Positions 19,336 to 28,950 of a stretch of 64,000 nucleotides of DNA are shown in pieces. The notes beneath the pieces were generated by a model, which made no database searches, was not told the origin of the DNA, and saw nothing but the letters and a program-made list of their open reading frames with translations. Numbering within the stretch: the stretch's first letter is position 1; every line of letters starts with the position of its first letter. This DNA comes from Arenibacter catalasegens (lineage in GTDB: Bacteria; Bacteroidota; Bacteroidia; Flavobacteriales; Flavobacteriaceae). The stretch lies in the NCBI RefSeq assembly GCF_002909235.1, contig NZ_PHQQ01000003.1:243347-307346 (forward strand), read 5' to 3'. A program made the translations under genes and the position numbers.

Positions 19336-22077
19336 TTATTTAACGATTACTTCATAGTGGCCCGAACCCAAGTCAAAGTAAATCTTATTGGCATCCATAA
19401 TCTTGTAGTCTACTGGATCGCCATTTACGAATAATTTTTCTGAAGGGGCTACCTTTAGATATACCGTAGCCTTTGTATTTACAGGAATTTCCAGCTTTAG
19501 AAGAAACTGTACCTCATTTTTTATCCAATCTGTTTTAATCCAACCGTATGGGGAATGAAAACTTCCTTTTGCACTACTAATCCCTTGAACAGGTTGAGGC
19601 TCAATTCTTATATGATTATAAGCAATTGAATTGTCTTCTTGTGAAATTCCAGCAATCCCTCCGTAAAACCATTCAAAAATATGACCCATCGCCAGTTGGT
19701 TCCAAGATTCATTTCCGTCCCAAGTCTCTATTAAGGAGGTAGCCCCTTTTTTAAGTTGATAGCCGTATCCCGGAACATCATCCCGATTTGTCATATCGAA
19801 AAGAAGTTGCTGCTCGTTATTTTTGTATAACGCATCCACCAAATAACGGTGACCAACATCTCCCGTGGTCAACATTTTACCATAGGCCGTAATCGAATTC
19901 ACAAGGTTTTTTAACACAATGGCCTTATATTCAGGTTCTACTATATCCATACTTATAGGCATGGCCATGGCCGTTTGACTGCCAGTGGCATAAACTTTGG
20001 TTTCCTTATCAAAAAAATTTTCGTTGAAAGAATCCCTAATATTCTTTGCCAAATCCATGTAATATGTTTCATCCTGGGTGTTTTCAATTAATCCTGCCAT
20101 TTTACCCAGCGAATGAATGGCGTAATAGTAATATGCGGTAGCTGTTAATCCCATTGGGGTTAGGTTGGCAGGGCTTTTATGGTTAGGGCCAACATCCAAC
20201 CAATCTCCAAGACCATAGGTCAATAAATTTCCTTCCGCCTTGCCCTCCAAATACTTGGCATATTTGACCATCATTGGATATGCCTTTTTCATAGTCCTAG
20301 TATCGCCATAGTATTTATACAGAAACCACATATTAAGAATAGCGGTCGTACCCCATTCGGGTGAATCTACAAATGGACCATCGAATTTGATATATTCTGG
20401 AACTGTATCAGGCACTAGACCATTATCGTATTGAGTATCCATGATGTTCTGAACCAAGCTATGGTACAAATTCTGAACCTCATAGGCATAGTTGATAGAC
20501 TTGCGCATGAAATTCTGTTCACCTTGCCAACTAAGCTTTTCTCTTTGTGGGTTATCTGTAATATAGCTCTGTAGATTACTTTTTATAGCCCAATCAATTA
20601 AACTGTAAATCCTATTAAACAATTCATTAGAACAAGAAAATGAACCATTTTCAGGTGTTGAATTTCTATTGTGCAGTAACTCTATATCCAATAATTCAGG
20701 TAGGGTGGATTCGCCGTTCGAAATATGACCAGCTTCTCTTGATACCTGAACATAACGAAGGGCATAATAGGAAAACTTGGGCTGCCATATCTCCTCTCCA
20801 TCCCCTTTTAAAGTATAGGAATAGGTATGATTTGGGGCAATACGTTGATCTACGGCACCATTTTTAAAAAGTATTTCACCTGGGGTCAGTTTTATGGTTT
20901 GTCCGGCCTTTCCCCTTACCTTGATTTTTAAAATTCCAGAAGCGTCTTGATTAAAATCATATACAGAAATCCCTTTTTCTAGCTCCTCAAGTCCAACTGC
21001 CTTCAAGGTATCAACCAATTGAACGGGATAATCCATTTCGGGCAATAATTCACCCAAAGGAGGTTTTACAAGAACCGCTTGTCGCCAGACCTTATCGTCA
21101 AAAGAATTCATATTCCATCCCTTTTGTTCCAATCGTGCGTCATAATCTTCACCACCAAAAATAGTATTGAAGGTGATTGGCGAAGGACTTGTTTTCCACG
21201 TATCATCAGAAACAATAAAATCAATAGTACCATCGGTATATTCAATTTTCAATAAGCCAATCATTTTAGGGTTTCCAAAGGCTCCTGTGCCTTTTACATA
21301 GCGCTCCTGGGAAACATTATAAAATCCATTGCCCAGGGTAATCCCTAAGGTGTTCCTGCCATTTTGTAATTGATGGGTTATATCGTAAGAATTGTACAAA
21401 ACCGTTTTGTCATAATTTGTCCATCCAGGAGCCAAAAATGAGTTTCCAATTTTAGACCCATTTATACTAGCTTCATAATGGCCTAAACCACTTATGAAAA
21501 ATAGGGCCTTTTGTATTTTTTTTGTCGCAACAAATTCCTTCCTAAATAAGGGCGATACCGCATTGCTTATTACTTTGGGATTATCCGCATCCATTTTTCC
21601 ATGAACAAAGGGAACTACCCGCTGGGAATCCAAAAAATGTTCATATCCTATCCATTTCGCATTTTTCCAATCATTGTCAGAAAATAATCCTGTGGTGAAA
21701 TATTGATTCCCACTCCATTTGAAACTATTATCTTTATTGTTCCAAACCTTAACTTTCCAATGGTATGTTTGTGACGGTTCCAGGGTCTTACCGGGAAATT
21801 GTATTTGGATGGATTGTGAACCTTTCTTAACGCCCGAATCATATACATCAAATTTATTGGAGTCTAATTTGTCCGCGGTTGTTGATATTACCAATTGATA
21901 GGCGGTTTGAAAAACAGATTTTTGCTCGCTCCGCAATTCCCATGAAAATATAAGATTCTCAAGGGGTACTCCCAAGGGATTTATTTTATTCTCGCAATAA
22001 GCAGTACCCACTGTGATTTGCGCGTTTATGCTGATAGACAATAATAACATTAATAATATCGGGGCCTTTTGCTTCAT
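19336..22077 (-). CDS. Alpha-L-rhamnosidase, GH78 family
   Basis: 913 residues. Signal peptide (ends near INAQ), an N-terminal Fn3-like domain (NPLGVPLENLIFSWEL, the usual GH78 start), jelly-roll domains, then an (alpha/alpha)6 catalytic barrel and a C-terminal beta domain. Visible catalytic-region signatures are DNPQREKLSWQGE (about 505-520), GLGDWLDVGP and ETWDGNESWNQ. It should release terminal L-rhamnose from a side chain or oligosaccharide in the periplasm. Last gene of the minus-strand PUL group, converging with the gene at 16639. Confidence 0.92.
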   Translation of the reverse strand: MKQKAPILLMLLLSISINAQITVGTAYCENKINPLGVPLENLIFSWELRSEQKSVFQTAYQLVISTTADKLDSNKFDVYDSGVKKGSQSIQIQFPGKTLEPSQTYHWKVKVWNNKDNSFKWSGNQYFTTGLFSDNDWKNAKWIGYEHFLDSQRVVPFVHGKMDADNPKVISNAVSPLFRKEFVATKKIQKALFFISGLGHYEASINGSKIGNSFLAPGWTNYDKTVLYNSYDITHQLQNGRNTLGITLGNGFYNVSQERYVKGTGAFGNPKMIGLLKIEYTDGTIDFIVSDDTWKTSPSPITFNTIFGGEDYDARLEQKGWNMNSFDDKVWRQAVLVKPPLGELLPEMDYPVQLVDTLKAVGLEELEKGISVYDFNQDASGILKIKVRGKAGQTIKLTPGEILFKNGAVDQRIAPNHTYSYTLKGDGEEIWQPKFSYYALRYVQVSREAGHISNGESTLPELLDIELLHNRNSTPENGSFSCSNELFNRIYSLIDWAIKSNLQSYITDNPQREKLSWQGEQNFMRKSINYAYEVQNLYHSLVQNIMDTQYDNGLVPDTVPEYIKFDGPFVDSPEWGTTAILNMWFLYKYYGDTRTMKKAYPMMVKYAKYLEGKAEGNLLTYGLGDWLDVGPNHKSPANLTPMGLTATAYYYYAIHSLGKMAGLIENTQDETYYMDLAKNIRDSFNENFFDKETKVYATGSQTAMAMPISMDIVEPEYKAIVLKNLVNSITAYGKMLTTGDVGHRYLVDALYKNNEQQLLFDMTNRDDVPGYGYQLKKGATSLIETWDGNESWNQLAMGHIFEWFYGGIAGISQEDNSIAYNHIRIEPQPVQGISSAKGSFHSPYGWIKTDWIKNEVQFLLKLEIPVNTKATVYLKVAPSEKLFVNGDPVDYKIMDANKIYFDLGSGHYEVIVK

Positions 22078-22525
22078 AATTTAAAAGTTACATACTGCCA
22101 AAAACTTAAAGTTGTACGTATTGTTGATTTTCTATTTCTGCAGACATAAAACATACTCATGGATTATCATTGAACATGACACCCACTTCTTTACTTAAAA
22201 GTTAAAAAAACACTTACCACTATTAAACCTATGCGTGGCAAACGACAAGTTCACATGAGATTACTTTGAGCCTAAATTTACAGTTATTTTATTTCTTATG
22301 GATTCCATGGTGTAAATCCTTTTGGCTATGAATAAGGGATGTATACATCCTCTGGATTTAACTTACTAAGACTGGATTTAGTACCGTCCGTAAATCAATT
22401 CTTTCATATTTTTGTGTTCTGGATAGAGCCCAACATTTTTTTTGCCACTTGAACTGCCTAAAAGCGCTAGGGCACAACGGAATTCCTAATCTTGTAGAAA
22501 TCACATTACGATATACTTAAATACT
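22078..22525. other. Intergenic region in the PUL
   Basis: 448 bases between the GH78 and GH30 genes with no supported gene. It likely holds a promoter for the GH78 gene, which suggests that gene is a separate unit. Confidence 0.4.
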
Positions 22526-24124
22526 TTATTCCACAGCATCCAACACAAAAGTTGTCACCGATTTTCCAAGGACCTCGATCGAGTTGTTTATTGAAAAGCC
22601 TTTGTCCATTTTGTGAAGGTTGAAGGATTCGTTGGTTATGTAACTATTCACCCTTGTCTTTGTTAACAATGCCATATTCAACTTTAAATCGATAGCTTTA
22701 TCCTGTTGATTTACCACCACGACAACTATGCTCTTATTCTGGTTTTTATAGGCGGACACCAACACCCCATCCTTTAAATTACCCTCCTCATTGATACCCT
22801 TGTAGTCCACTAAAACCCTTATAGCCCCTGGCCTTATGAACCTTGAGTAATTGCCCAAGGCCCAAAGCAATTTGGAATCGTAAAAATTGCCATCCTCAAT
22901 CTCCTTGTCAACATAAACAAGTCCGTCCTTAAAATCGTATGGGCTCATGGCCAACCACCAATGCCAAGCACTCGCATTGGCAATGGTTAGATCGGCATGG
23001 ATAAGACGGGCCACATAAAGTGCCGTCTGCATGCCCAAATCTCGGCCTTTTCCCTTTATTTCCTTATTGTTCTCCAAAATGCAGTATTCGCTCATCCAAT
23101 ATTCCAACGAAGGATATTTTAGTAGTTTTTCTGCTATTCGCTGTCTTTCCCTTTTAAGTTTTTGAATATCCCAAGTAGTAAAATAGCTATGTGCCGCAAC
23201 CTTTGGAGCCACCGATTTTAAATTGGCTAGAAAGTTGGGACTCTCTGGGCTAAAAAAGGATTCAATTTGATTGCTCCTGTTCTTATGCTTTTCTTTTTCC
23301 CCTGTTAAATAGTCTATGGCCCCGGCCTCCGTAAGCTCTATTTTGGAATCTATTTTTTGATGGATAAAAACAGAATCGATTACCCTTGTGGCATCTGCCA
23401 ATTCATTATTGTTCCAAGGAGAACCTTCCTGCCCGCCTTTCCATTCCCACTGAGGTTCGTTGAACGGACTTATGTAATCAAAATCAATGGCCAGACTATC
23501 CTTAAAGTGGTGAAGGAAATTTGCCAAGAACGCCCCATAATCTCCATATTTGTCCTGGGATAAATTAGCAGCCAATCCGTCCTCTGAATGCGCCTTATTG
23601 TTCCTTGTCATTTGTATGGGCGGACTATTCACAAAAGCTATAAATTGCCCTACCCCTCGTGCTTTTGCTGCCTGTAAAAACCATTGTTGTCCTGCTTGCT
23701 TTCGCCAATCGTAACTCCCATTGTCTTGCAAAAAACCTTCTGCCCTTCTCCATGAATCTTTTATCCCGCTTTCGCTTCCTTGGGCTACACTTCCTGCCCC
23801 AATATTAAATCGCCAGGCCGATAGCCCAATTCCCCTTGGTGACCCATCAGTATCCTTTTCCATACTAAACAGCCAATCGGCCATTTGGTTCCTTTTATTA
23901 TCTGGCCATAAGCCCGTATACTGGGCCGCCCATGCATCGGAAGCTGCGAAGTTGTGAATGGTCTGATATTCCTTATCAATTAAAATATCAACCTTTACCA
24001 TCTCCCTTTTCTGCGAAAAAGCAAAATGGGAAATGATTACAGCACAAGCAAAAATAACATTGAATTTTGTTTTAAAATATTTAGGGGCTTGTTTATCCAG
24101 TAGTAAATTACATCTCTTAATCAT
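22526..24124 (-). CDS. GH30-family glycoside hydrolase
   Basis: 532 residues with an N-terminal hydrophobic segment (about 21-37, ending FAFSQ). The (beta/alpha)8 catalytic domain carries the GH30 pattern: HNFAASDAWAAQYTG at the start, FVNSPPIQMT, the acid/base Glu E223 in ISPFNEPQWEW, and a nucleophile candidate E346 in WMSEYCIL; a C-terminal beta domain follows. The pattern of FAASDAW and NEPQWEW resembles endo-beta-1,6-galactanases of GH30, but specificity cannot be read from sequence alone. The gene starts 14 bases after the sulfatase gene stop. Confidence 0.85.
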   Translation of the reverse strand: MIKRCNLLLDKQAPKYFKTKFNVIFACAVIISHFAFSQKREMVKVDILIDKEYQTIHNFAASDAWAAQYTGLWPDNKRNQMADWLFSMEKDTDGSPRGIGLSAWRFNIGAGSVAQGSESGIKDSWRRAEGFLQDNGSYDWRKQAGQQWFLQAAKARGVGQFIAFVNSPPIQMTRNNKAHSEDGLAANLSQDKYGDYGAFLANFLHHFKDSLAIDFDYISPFNEPQWEWKGGQEGSPWNNNELADATRVIDSVFIHQKIDSKIELTEAGAIDYLTGEKEKHKNRSNQIESFFSPESPNFLANLKSVAPKVAAHSYFTTWDIQKLKRERQRIAEKLLKYPSLEYWMSEYCILENNKEIKGKGRDLGMQTALYVARLIHADLTIANASAWHWWLAMSPYDFKDGLVYVDKEIEDGNFYDSKLLWALGNYSRFIRPGAIRVLVDYKGINEEGNLKDGVLVSAYKNQNKSIVVVVVNQQDKAIDLKLNMALLTKTRVNSYITNESFNLHKMDKGFSINNSIEVLGKSVTTFVLDAVE

Positions 24125-24138
24125 GTATCTATCACCGT

Positions 24139-25566
24139 TTATTTAAATTGAAATTCCTTGGACGGTGTTCTGCTTCTACTTAATTCCTCAATGAGTTCTT
24201 TGGCCTTTTTGGGGTAGTCCTTAATAACATTCTTAGTTTCACTGGGGTCTTCTTCCAGGTTATAGAGCTCATAATCTCCTGCTTCGTTTACATTATACCT
24301 TATTAATTTCCAATTTCCAGCCAATAAGGCCTGTCTACCTCCGCGTTCATGAAATTCCCAATACAAATAATCATGTTCCTTTTGGTTCTTTTTACCCAGT
24401 AACGTAGGCAAAAAAGATATTCCATCCATTTCCGATTTCACTTTTATATCCAAAAGATCGGCAATGGTAGGCAGGATATCCCAAAAGGCAGAAATATGAT
24501 CCGATTTCGTGTTTTTTTCAATTTTATGAGGCCAAGTTGCAATCATGGGCACACGAATTCCTCCCTCGTATAGATCGCGTTTGTAACCTCTGTAAATCGA
24601 ATTGCTGTCAAAGTAATCAGGGTCCGCACCTCCTTCTTCATGCGGTCCGTTATCGGATGTAAAGATAATTATGGTATTGTCTGTCAAGCCCAACCTTTCT
24701 ATCTTCTGCATAATTTCCCCCACTTGATCATCCAATACATTTATCATGGCTGCAAAGGCAGCATGTGGATATTCTTGGGATGCGTAGGGGCCTTTTCTAT
24801 ATTTGGGACCATCATCAACCCCTTTATATGGACTCTCCGGCTCCAAGGTGCCCTTATACTTATCCATATAAGGGCTAGGTGCCACAAGTTCTGCATGCGG
24901 CATGATAGAGGGGTAATAAAGAAAAAAGGGATTGTCTTTATTTTTATCAATAAAGTCGAGCGCTTTTTTATGGATCAAATTGGGGGCATATTCGCCAGTA
25001 GCTTTGTCCTTGTTCCCCTCCAAAATAACTTTTTCACTATCGTTCCATAAAAAGTAGGGGTAATAATTATGCGCCAAAGTCTGATTAATATAGCCGTAAA
25101 AATGATCAAAACCCTGACTTAAGGGATCACCTACAGACCCAATATTTCCCATACTCCATTTGCCAAAGGCACCTGTGGAATAGCCCTTTTCTTTTAAAAC
25201 CTCTGCTATTGTTACACTTTCGGATGGCAAGGGCACAGCTTTATTCCCCCTAATTGGTGTATGTCCCGTATGCTGCCCCGTCATCAATGCAGATCGGGAA
25301 GGAGCACAGACCGTTGACCCGGAATAATGCTGAGTAAAAATCATACCTTGTTCAGCCAGCTTATCAATGTTCGGTGTTGAAAATTTCTTTTGGCCAAAAC
25401 AACTTAAATCACCATACCCCAAATCATCCGCAAGGATGTAAATGATGTTGGGCCTTTGGTTATCACTAACAATTTTCCCTGCGTTCTGCGCACCGCCGTA
25501 AAGGGTTAACAATAGGATAAAAAACAGTAGTGGTATTCTTTTTCTGATGGTCCTTAATCGCTTCAT
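24139..25566 (-). CDS. S1-type sulfatase, tandem paralogue A
   Basis: 475 residues. Signal peptide (about 1-26, YGGAQ). C87 in CAPSR is the formylglycine site; LADDLGYGDLSCFGQ and FTSDNGPHEEGGADPDYF give the metal-binding and active-site residues. It is strongly similar along its length to the sulfatase at 25819 (shared stretches GSTVCAPSRSALMTG, YKGVDDGPKYRKGPYASQ), so the two are a tandem duplication. It ends 14 bases before the GH30 gene. Confidence 0.9.
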   Translation of the reverse strand: MKRLRTIRKRIPLLFFILLLTLYGGAQNAGKIVSDNQRPNIIYILADDLGYGDLSCFGQKKFSTPNIDKLAEQGMIFTQHYSGSTVCAPSRSALMTGQHTGHTPIRGNKAVPLPSESVTIAEVLKEKGYSTGAFGKWSMGNIGSVGDPLSQGFDHFYGYINQTLAHNYYPYFLWNDSEKVILEGNKDKATGEYAPNLIHKKALDFIDKNKDNPFFLYYPSIMPHAELVAPSPYMDKYKGTLEPESPYKGVDDGPKYRKGPYASQEYPHAAFAAMINVLDDQVGEIMQKIERLGLTDNTIIIFTSDNGPHEEGGADPDYFDSNSIYRGYKRDLYEGGIRVPMIATWPHKIEKNTKSDHISAFWDILPTIADLLDIKVKSEMDGISFLPTLLGKKNQKEHDYLYWEFHERGGRQALLAGNWKLIRYNVNEAGDYELYNLEEDPSETKNVIKDYPKKAKELIEELSRSRTPSKEFQFK

Positions 25567-25754
25567 GTTTTATGGATTTTATTTAATAATTGAAAAATTC
25601 GTTTTCAGAAGCAATATACAAGGACAACTGATCACTGTCTTAATTATCATTGTGAATTCTTTTAGAATATTAATTTAAGGCTTATTCCTATTTATTGGTT
25701 CCAACTTTGTACTTGTAACAAAAGAAATGGCCACGGTAAATATTATAAAACATA

Positions 25755-25784
25755 AAGGGGCTTCCCAACACAGAAGCCCCTTTT
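25755..25784 (-). terminator. Hairpin terminator after the sulfatase gene
   Basis: A GGGGCTT/AAGCCCC stem with flanking A:T pairs lies 35 bases past the stop of the sulfatase gene at 25819, on its transcript side. This separates the sulfatase/SusD/SusC group from the GH30 operon. Confidence 0.6.
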
Positions 25785-25818
25785 GCAATTAAAAAACTAA
25801 CTTAACTACTAACTATTT

Positions 25819-27306
25819 TTATTCAACATTCAAATAAGTGCCTTGATCAAAGGTAAACACCTCTGAAGGCGTCCTGGCTTCTTCAAAAATATTTTTCATC
25901 TCGGCTACGACCTTCGGATAATCTTTTGCAAGATTATTTTCTTCGCCCAAGTCAGTATCAAGGTCATAAAGTTCTATTGGTGAATCTGTCGGACTGAAAA
26001 CATTGTACTTTACAGCCTTCCAATTGCCCTTTCGAATAGCTTGTCGGCCACCTTTCTCATGAAATTCCCAATATAGATATTCATGTTCTTTTTGTTCTTT
26101 TGCTTTACCCAAAAGGGTAGGCAAAAAAGAAACACCGTCTAAAGAAGGGGGAACTTCCATATCAACAATATTCGAAAAAGTGGGAAATACATCCCAAAAG
26201 GCCGAAACGTGATCGGTTCTGGTGTTTGGTGCTACATGCCCTGGCCATTTTACGATTAGGGGTACGCGTATGCCTCCTTCATAGAGGTCCCGCTTAGTTC
26301 CTTTAAATGGACCGTTGCTATTGAAGTAATCGGGGTCAGCACCTCCTTCGGAGTGCGGACCGTTGTCCGAAGTAAATATGACTATGGTATTTTCAGCAAT
26401 ACCAAGCTTTTCCAATTTGGCCATTATTTCACCTACTTGGTTGTCCAGTATGTGGATCATTGAAACAAAGGTAGCATGGGTCTCTTTCTGTGATTCATAG
26501 GGACCTTTACGATACTCTGGTCCATCATCCACTCCTTTATACGCTATTTCCGGTAAAAATTTACCTCTATATTTTTTTAATACTTCCTCTGGTGCTGCCA
26601 ATTCTGCATGCGGTATGATGGAAGCAACGTAAAGAAAAAATGGGTTTTCCTTGTTGAATTCTATGAAATCCAAGGTCTTTTCATGAATTAATTGGGGTGC
26701 ATAGACGCCCTTCTTATGTCCTGAATTTTCCTCCAGCACCAAGGAATCATTATTGGCCCACAAATGACGCGGATAATAATTATGTCCCAAGCGTTGACAA
26801 TTATATCCAAAAAAAGTATCAAAACCTTGGTTTAAGGGATCTCCTTCAGAACCTGGGTAACCTAATCCCCATTTACCAAAAGCCCCCGTAACATAGCCCG
26901 CTTTTTTCATGGCTTCAGCCATAGTAAAGGTATTGTCAGGGATTGGATATTGTCCCTCAGGCTGTATTTCCTTATTGCCGCGCACAAAAGTATGGCCTGT
27001 ATGCATGCCTGTCAACAATGCCGATCTGGAAGGTGCACATACGGTACTCCCAGAATAATGTTGGGTAAAAAGCATTCCTTCCCTTGCCAACTGATCTATA
27101 TTAGGTGTTGTAAACTTTTGCTGCCCGTAGGCACTTAAATCGCCATAACCCAAATCGTCGGCCAATATGTATATGATGTTCGGTTTCGCTACCTTTTCCT
27201 GGGCGCTATTCTTTTTAGATGCGTCTGTAAGCTGCCCCTTGTTTTTACAAGAGAACAACCCAAAAATCAACAGTAAAAGAGTTACTAAATAAGAGAATTG
27301 TCTCAT
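25819..27306 (-). CDS. S1-type sulfatase lipoprotein, tandem paralogue B
   Basis: 495 residues from the ATG at 27306; the longer frame starts with TTG. Lipobox LFSC (C20) predicts a lipoprotein, unlike its paralogue with a cleaved signal. C90 in CAPSR is the formylglycine site; LADDLGYGDLSAYGQ and FTSDNGPHSEGGADPDYF match paralogue A. It is the third gene after SusC/SusD on the same strand, so probably in the same operon. Confidence 0.9.
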   Translation of the reverse strand: MRQFSYLVTLLLLIFGLFSCKNKGQLTDASKKNSAQEKVAKPNIIYILADDLGYGDLSAYGQQKFTTPNIDQLAREGMLFTQHYSGSTVCAPSRSALLTGMHTGHTFVRGNKEIQPEGQYPIPDNTFTMAEAMKKAGYVTGAFGKWGLGYPGSEGDPLNQGFDTFFGYNCQRLGHNYYPRHLWANNDSLVLEENSGHKKGVYAPQLIHEKTLDFIEFNKENPFFLYVASIIPHAELAAPEEVLKKYRGKFLPEIAYKGVDDGPEYRKGPYESQKETHATFVSMIHILDNQVGEIMAKLEKLGIAENTIVIFTSDNGPHSEGGADPDYFNSNGPFKGTKRDLYEGGIRVPLIVKWPGHVAPNTRTDHVSAFWDVFPTFSNIVDMEVPPSLDGVSFLPTLLGKAKEQKEHEYLYWEFHEKGGRQAIRKGNWKAVKYNVFSPTDSPIELYDLDTDLGEENNLAKDYPKVVAEMKNIFEEARTPSEVFTFDQGTYLNVE

Positions 27307-27378
27307 AATAAGAATAGTATCAAATAATACCATGGGACAAAGAAAATTCGCCCCATGGTAGTGACTTTTTTTATGCTA

Positions 27379-28938
27379 TTATCTGTATCCGTTATTAGTA
27401 GGATCCGACTCCAATAAACTTGGATTTAGTTCCAATTGATTCTGTGGAATGGGCAATAAAACGTGATACGGTTGTATGTTAGCACCGGGGTTATTCCAGG
27501 CCCTATGTTGAACCGACTTCACCCTGTCTAACAAAATACCCCAACGAATTAGATCCATACGACGATGTCCTTCGGCACTCAACTCAAATCTTCGCTCATC
27601 GTACATGTCTACTCTAAATTGGTCTTGGGACAAACCACTCCAAGGTTGATCTGGCTCAAAAGCGCGTTCCCTTACCTTATTTACATAAGCAAAGGCGTTC
27701 CCTGGACCATTGGCTTCGTTCTCTGCCTCTGCAGCCATTAAATACACATCCGCCAAACGAAAAACGATATAGTTTTCAGGGTGATTGGAGCGCAAGGAAT
27801 TTACTTGGTCCAAATTCCAATTTTTACGGAAGTATGGGAAAGATAATTTCCACCCTAAATATTCACTAACAATGGTGGCATCATAACGTAAATCCCCATC
27901 CTGCCAATTCTCTTGCAAAGCAAATTCCGGCAAAGGAACCGACCAACCAAAACCGGTCATATCTTCACTTCTTGTGCGCAAAAGACCTTGAAATATATTA
28001 ACCTTGGAACCGGAAACCCCGTCTACCACGGTATCTTTATTACGATTCGCAGGTTCGTCCCTAATACGGGGGTTGTAATCGTCTGTTCTTGTAGTAGATA
28101 ATTCACCAACTAAATCAGCCTCAAAATCGATTACAAAAATATATTCGTCATTGTATTGGTTGCTTGGATCCGATTGATCGAATACATCGGCGTAATTATC
28201 CAAAAGTACATGTGGACTTTGATCAATTACAATATCGCATTCAGCCTTCGCCAATGCCCACTCTTTATCAAAAAGATGATATTTAGCCTTAAGGGTTGCA
28301 GCAGCCCACTTAGTAGCCCTACCTAAACTACTACCGGAATAAGTGCTAGGCAACAAGTCAAAAGCCTTAGCCAGATCTGTTTTCATAGCGCTTCTTATTT
28401 CCGCTTTTGGCGATCTTCCCAGTACAGACCTTTCAGGTACCGGTAATTGCTCATTATAAAAAGGAACATCTCCCCAAAGATTGGTCAAGTGATAATATGC
28501 CAACGCTCTTAAAAACAATAGCTCTCCCACTCTTTGATCTCTAGCTTCTTGAGATAAACTTTCATTGCCTTCAATATTTGAGATAAACTCGGTAGTATTA
28601 TTTACCACACGATATAGTTGAATCCAACTACCATTACCATCTGCCGTACCTTCTTGAATAAGATAATTGTGTATCTCATTGTTCACGTTTCTACTGGCAG
28701 CCTGTATATCGGCACCGCTTGTGTAATAATTGTCCAGCCCGCGTTGTCCGTAAAGGTTATTGTTGTGATACAGCCGGTAGACCCCATTTACAGCAAGTTC
28801 AGCTTCTTTATCGTTGGTGAAAAAAGCATCCGGTGTAATCTCGTCCCTTAGATCTTCTTCTAGAAACTTATCACATGAGCTCAAAACAATTAAGCCCATA
28901 AGTAGCATTAAAAATTTGCTCGTTATTTTAGTTTTCAT
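27379..28938 (-). CDS. susD: SusD/RagB-type surface glycan-binding lipoprotein
   Basis: 519 residues. Lipobox LSSC (C22). The N-terminal part (DKFLEEDLRDEITPDAFFTNDKEAELAVNGVY) and the TPR-like helical body are typical of SusD. The C-terminus has RRFELSAEGHRRMDLIRWG and YHVLLPIPQNQLELNP, the usual end of the family. It binds glycan at the cell surface as lid of the SusC channel. It begins 12 bases after the SusC stop, so the two are co-expressed. Confidence 0.95.
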   Translation of the reverse strand: MKTKITSKFLMLLMGLIVLSSCDKFLEEDLRDEITPDAFFTNDKEAELAVNGVYRLYHNNNLYGQRGLDNYYTSGADIQAASRNVNNEIHNYLIQEGTADGNGSWIQLYRVVNNTTEFISNIEGNESLSQEARDQRVGELLFLRALAYYHLTNLWGDVPFYNEQLPVPERSVLGRSPKAEIRSAMKTDLAKAFDLLPSTYSGSSLGRATKWAAATLKAKYHLFDKEWALAKAECDIVIDQSPHVLLDNYADVFDQSDPSNQYNDEYIFVIDFEADLVGELSTTRTDDYNPRIRDEPANRNKDTVVDGVSGSKVNIFQGLLRTRSEDMTGFGWSVPLPEFALQENWQDGDLRYDATIVSEYLGWKLSFPYFRKNWNLDQVNSLRSNHPENYIVFRLADVYLMAAEAENEANGPGNAFAYVNKVRERAFEPDQPWSGLSQDQFRVDMYDERRFELSAEGHRRMDLIRWGILLDRVKSVQHRAWNNPGANIQPYHVLLPIPQNQLELNPSLLESDPTNNGYR

Positions 28939-28950
28939 ATCGATTTTTTT

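Noticed and set aside
24640..25050. 136-codon plus-strand frame
   Set aside because: Lies opposite the sulfatase gene, whose motifs are clear; a shadow frame.
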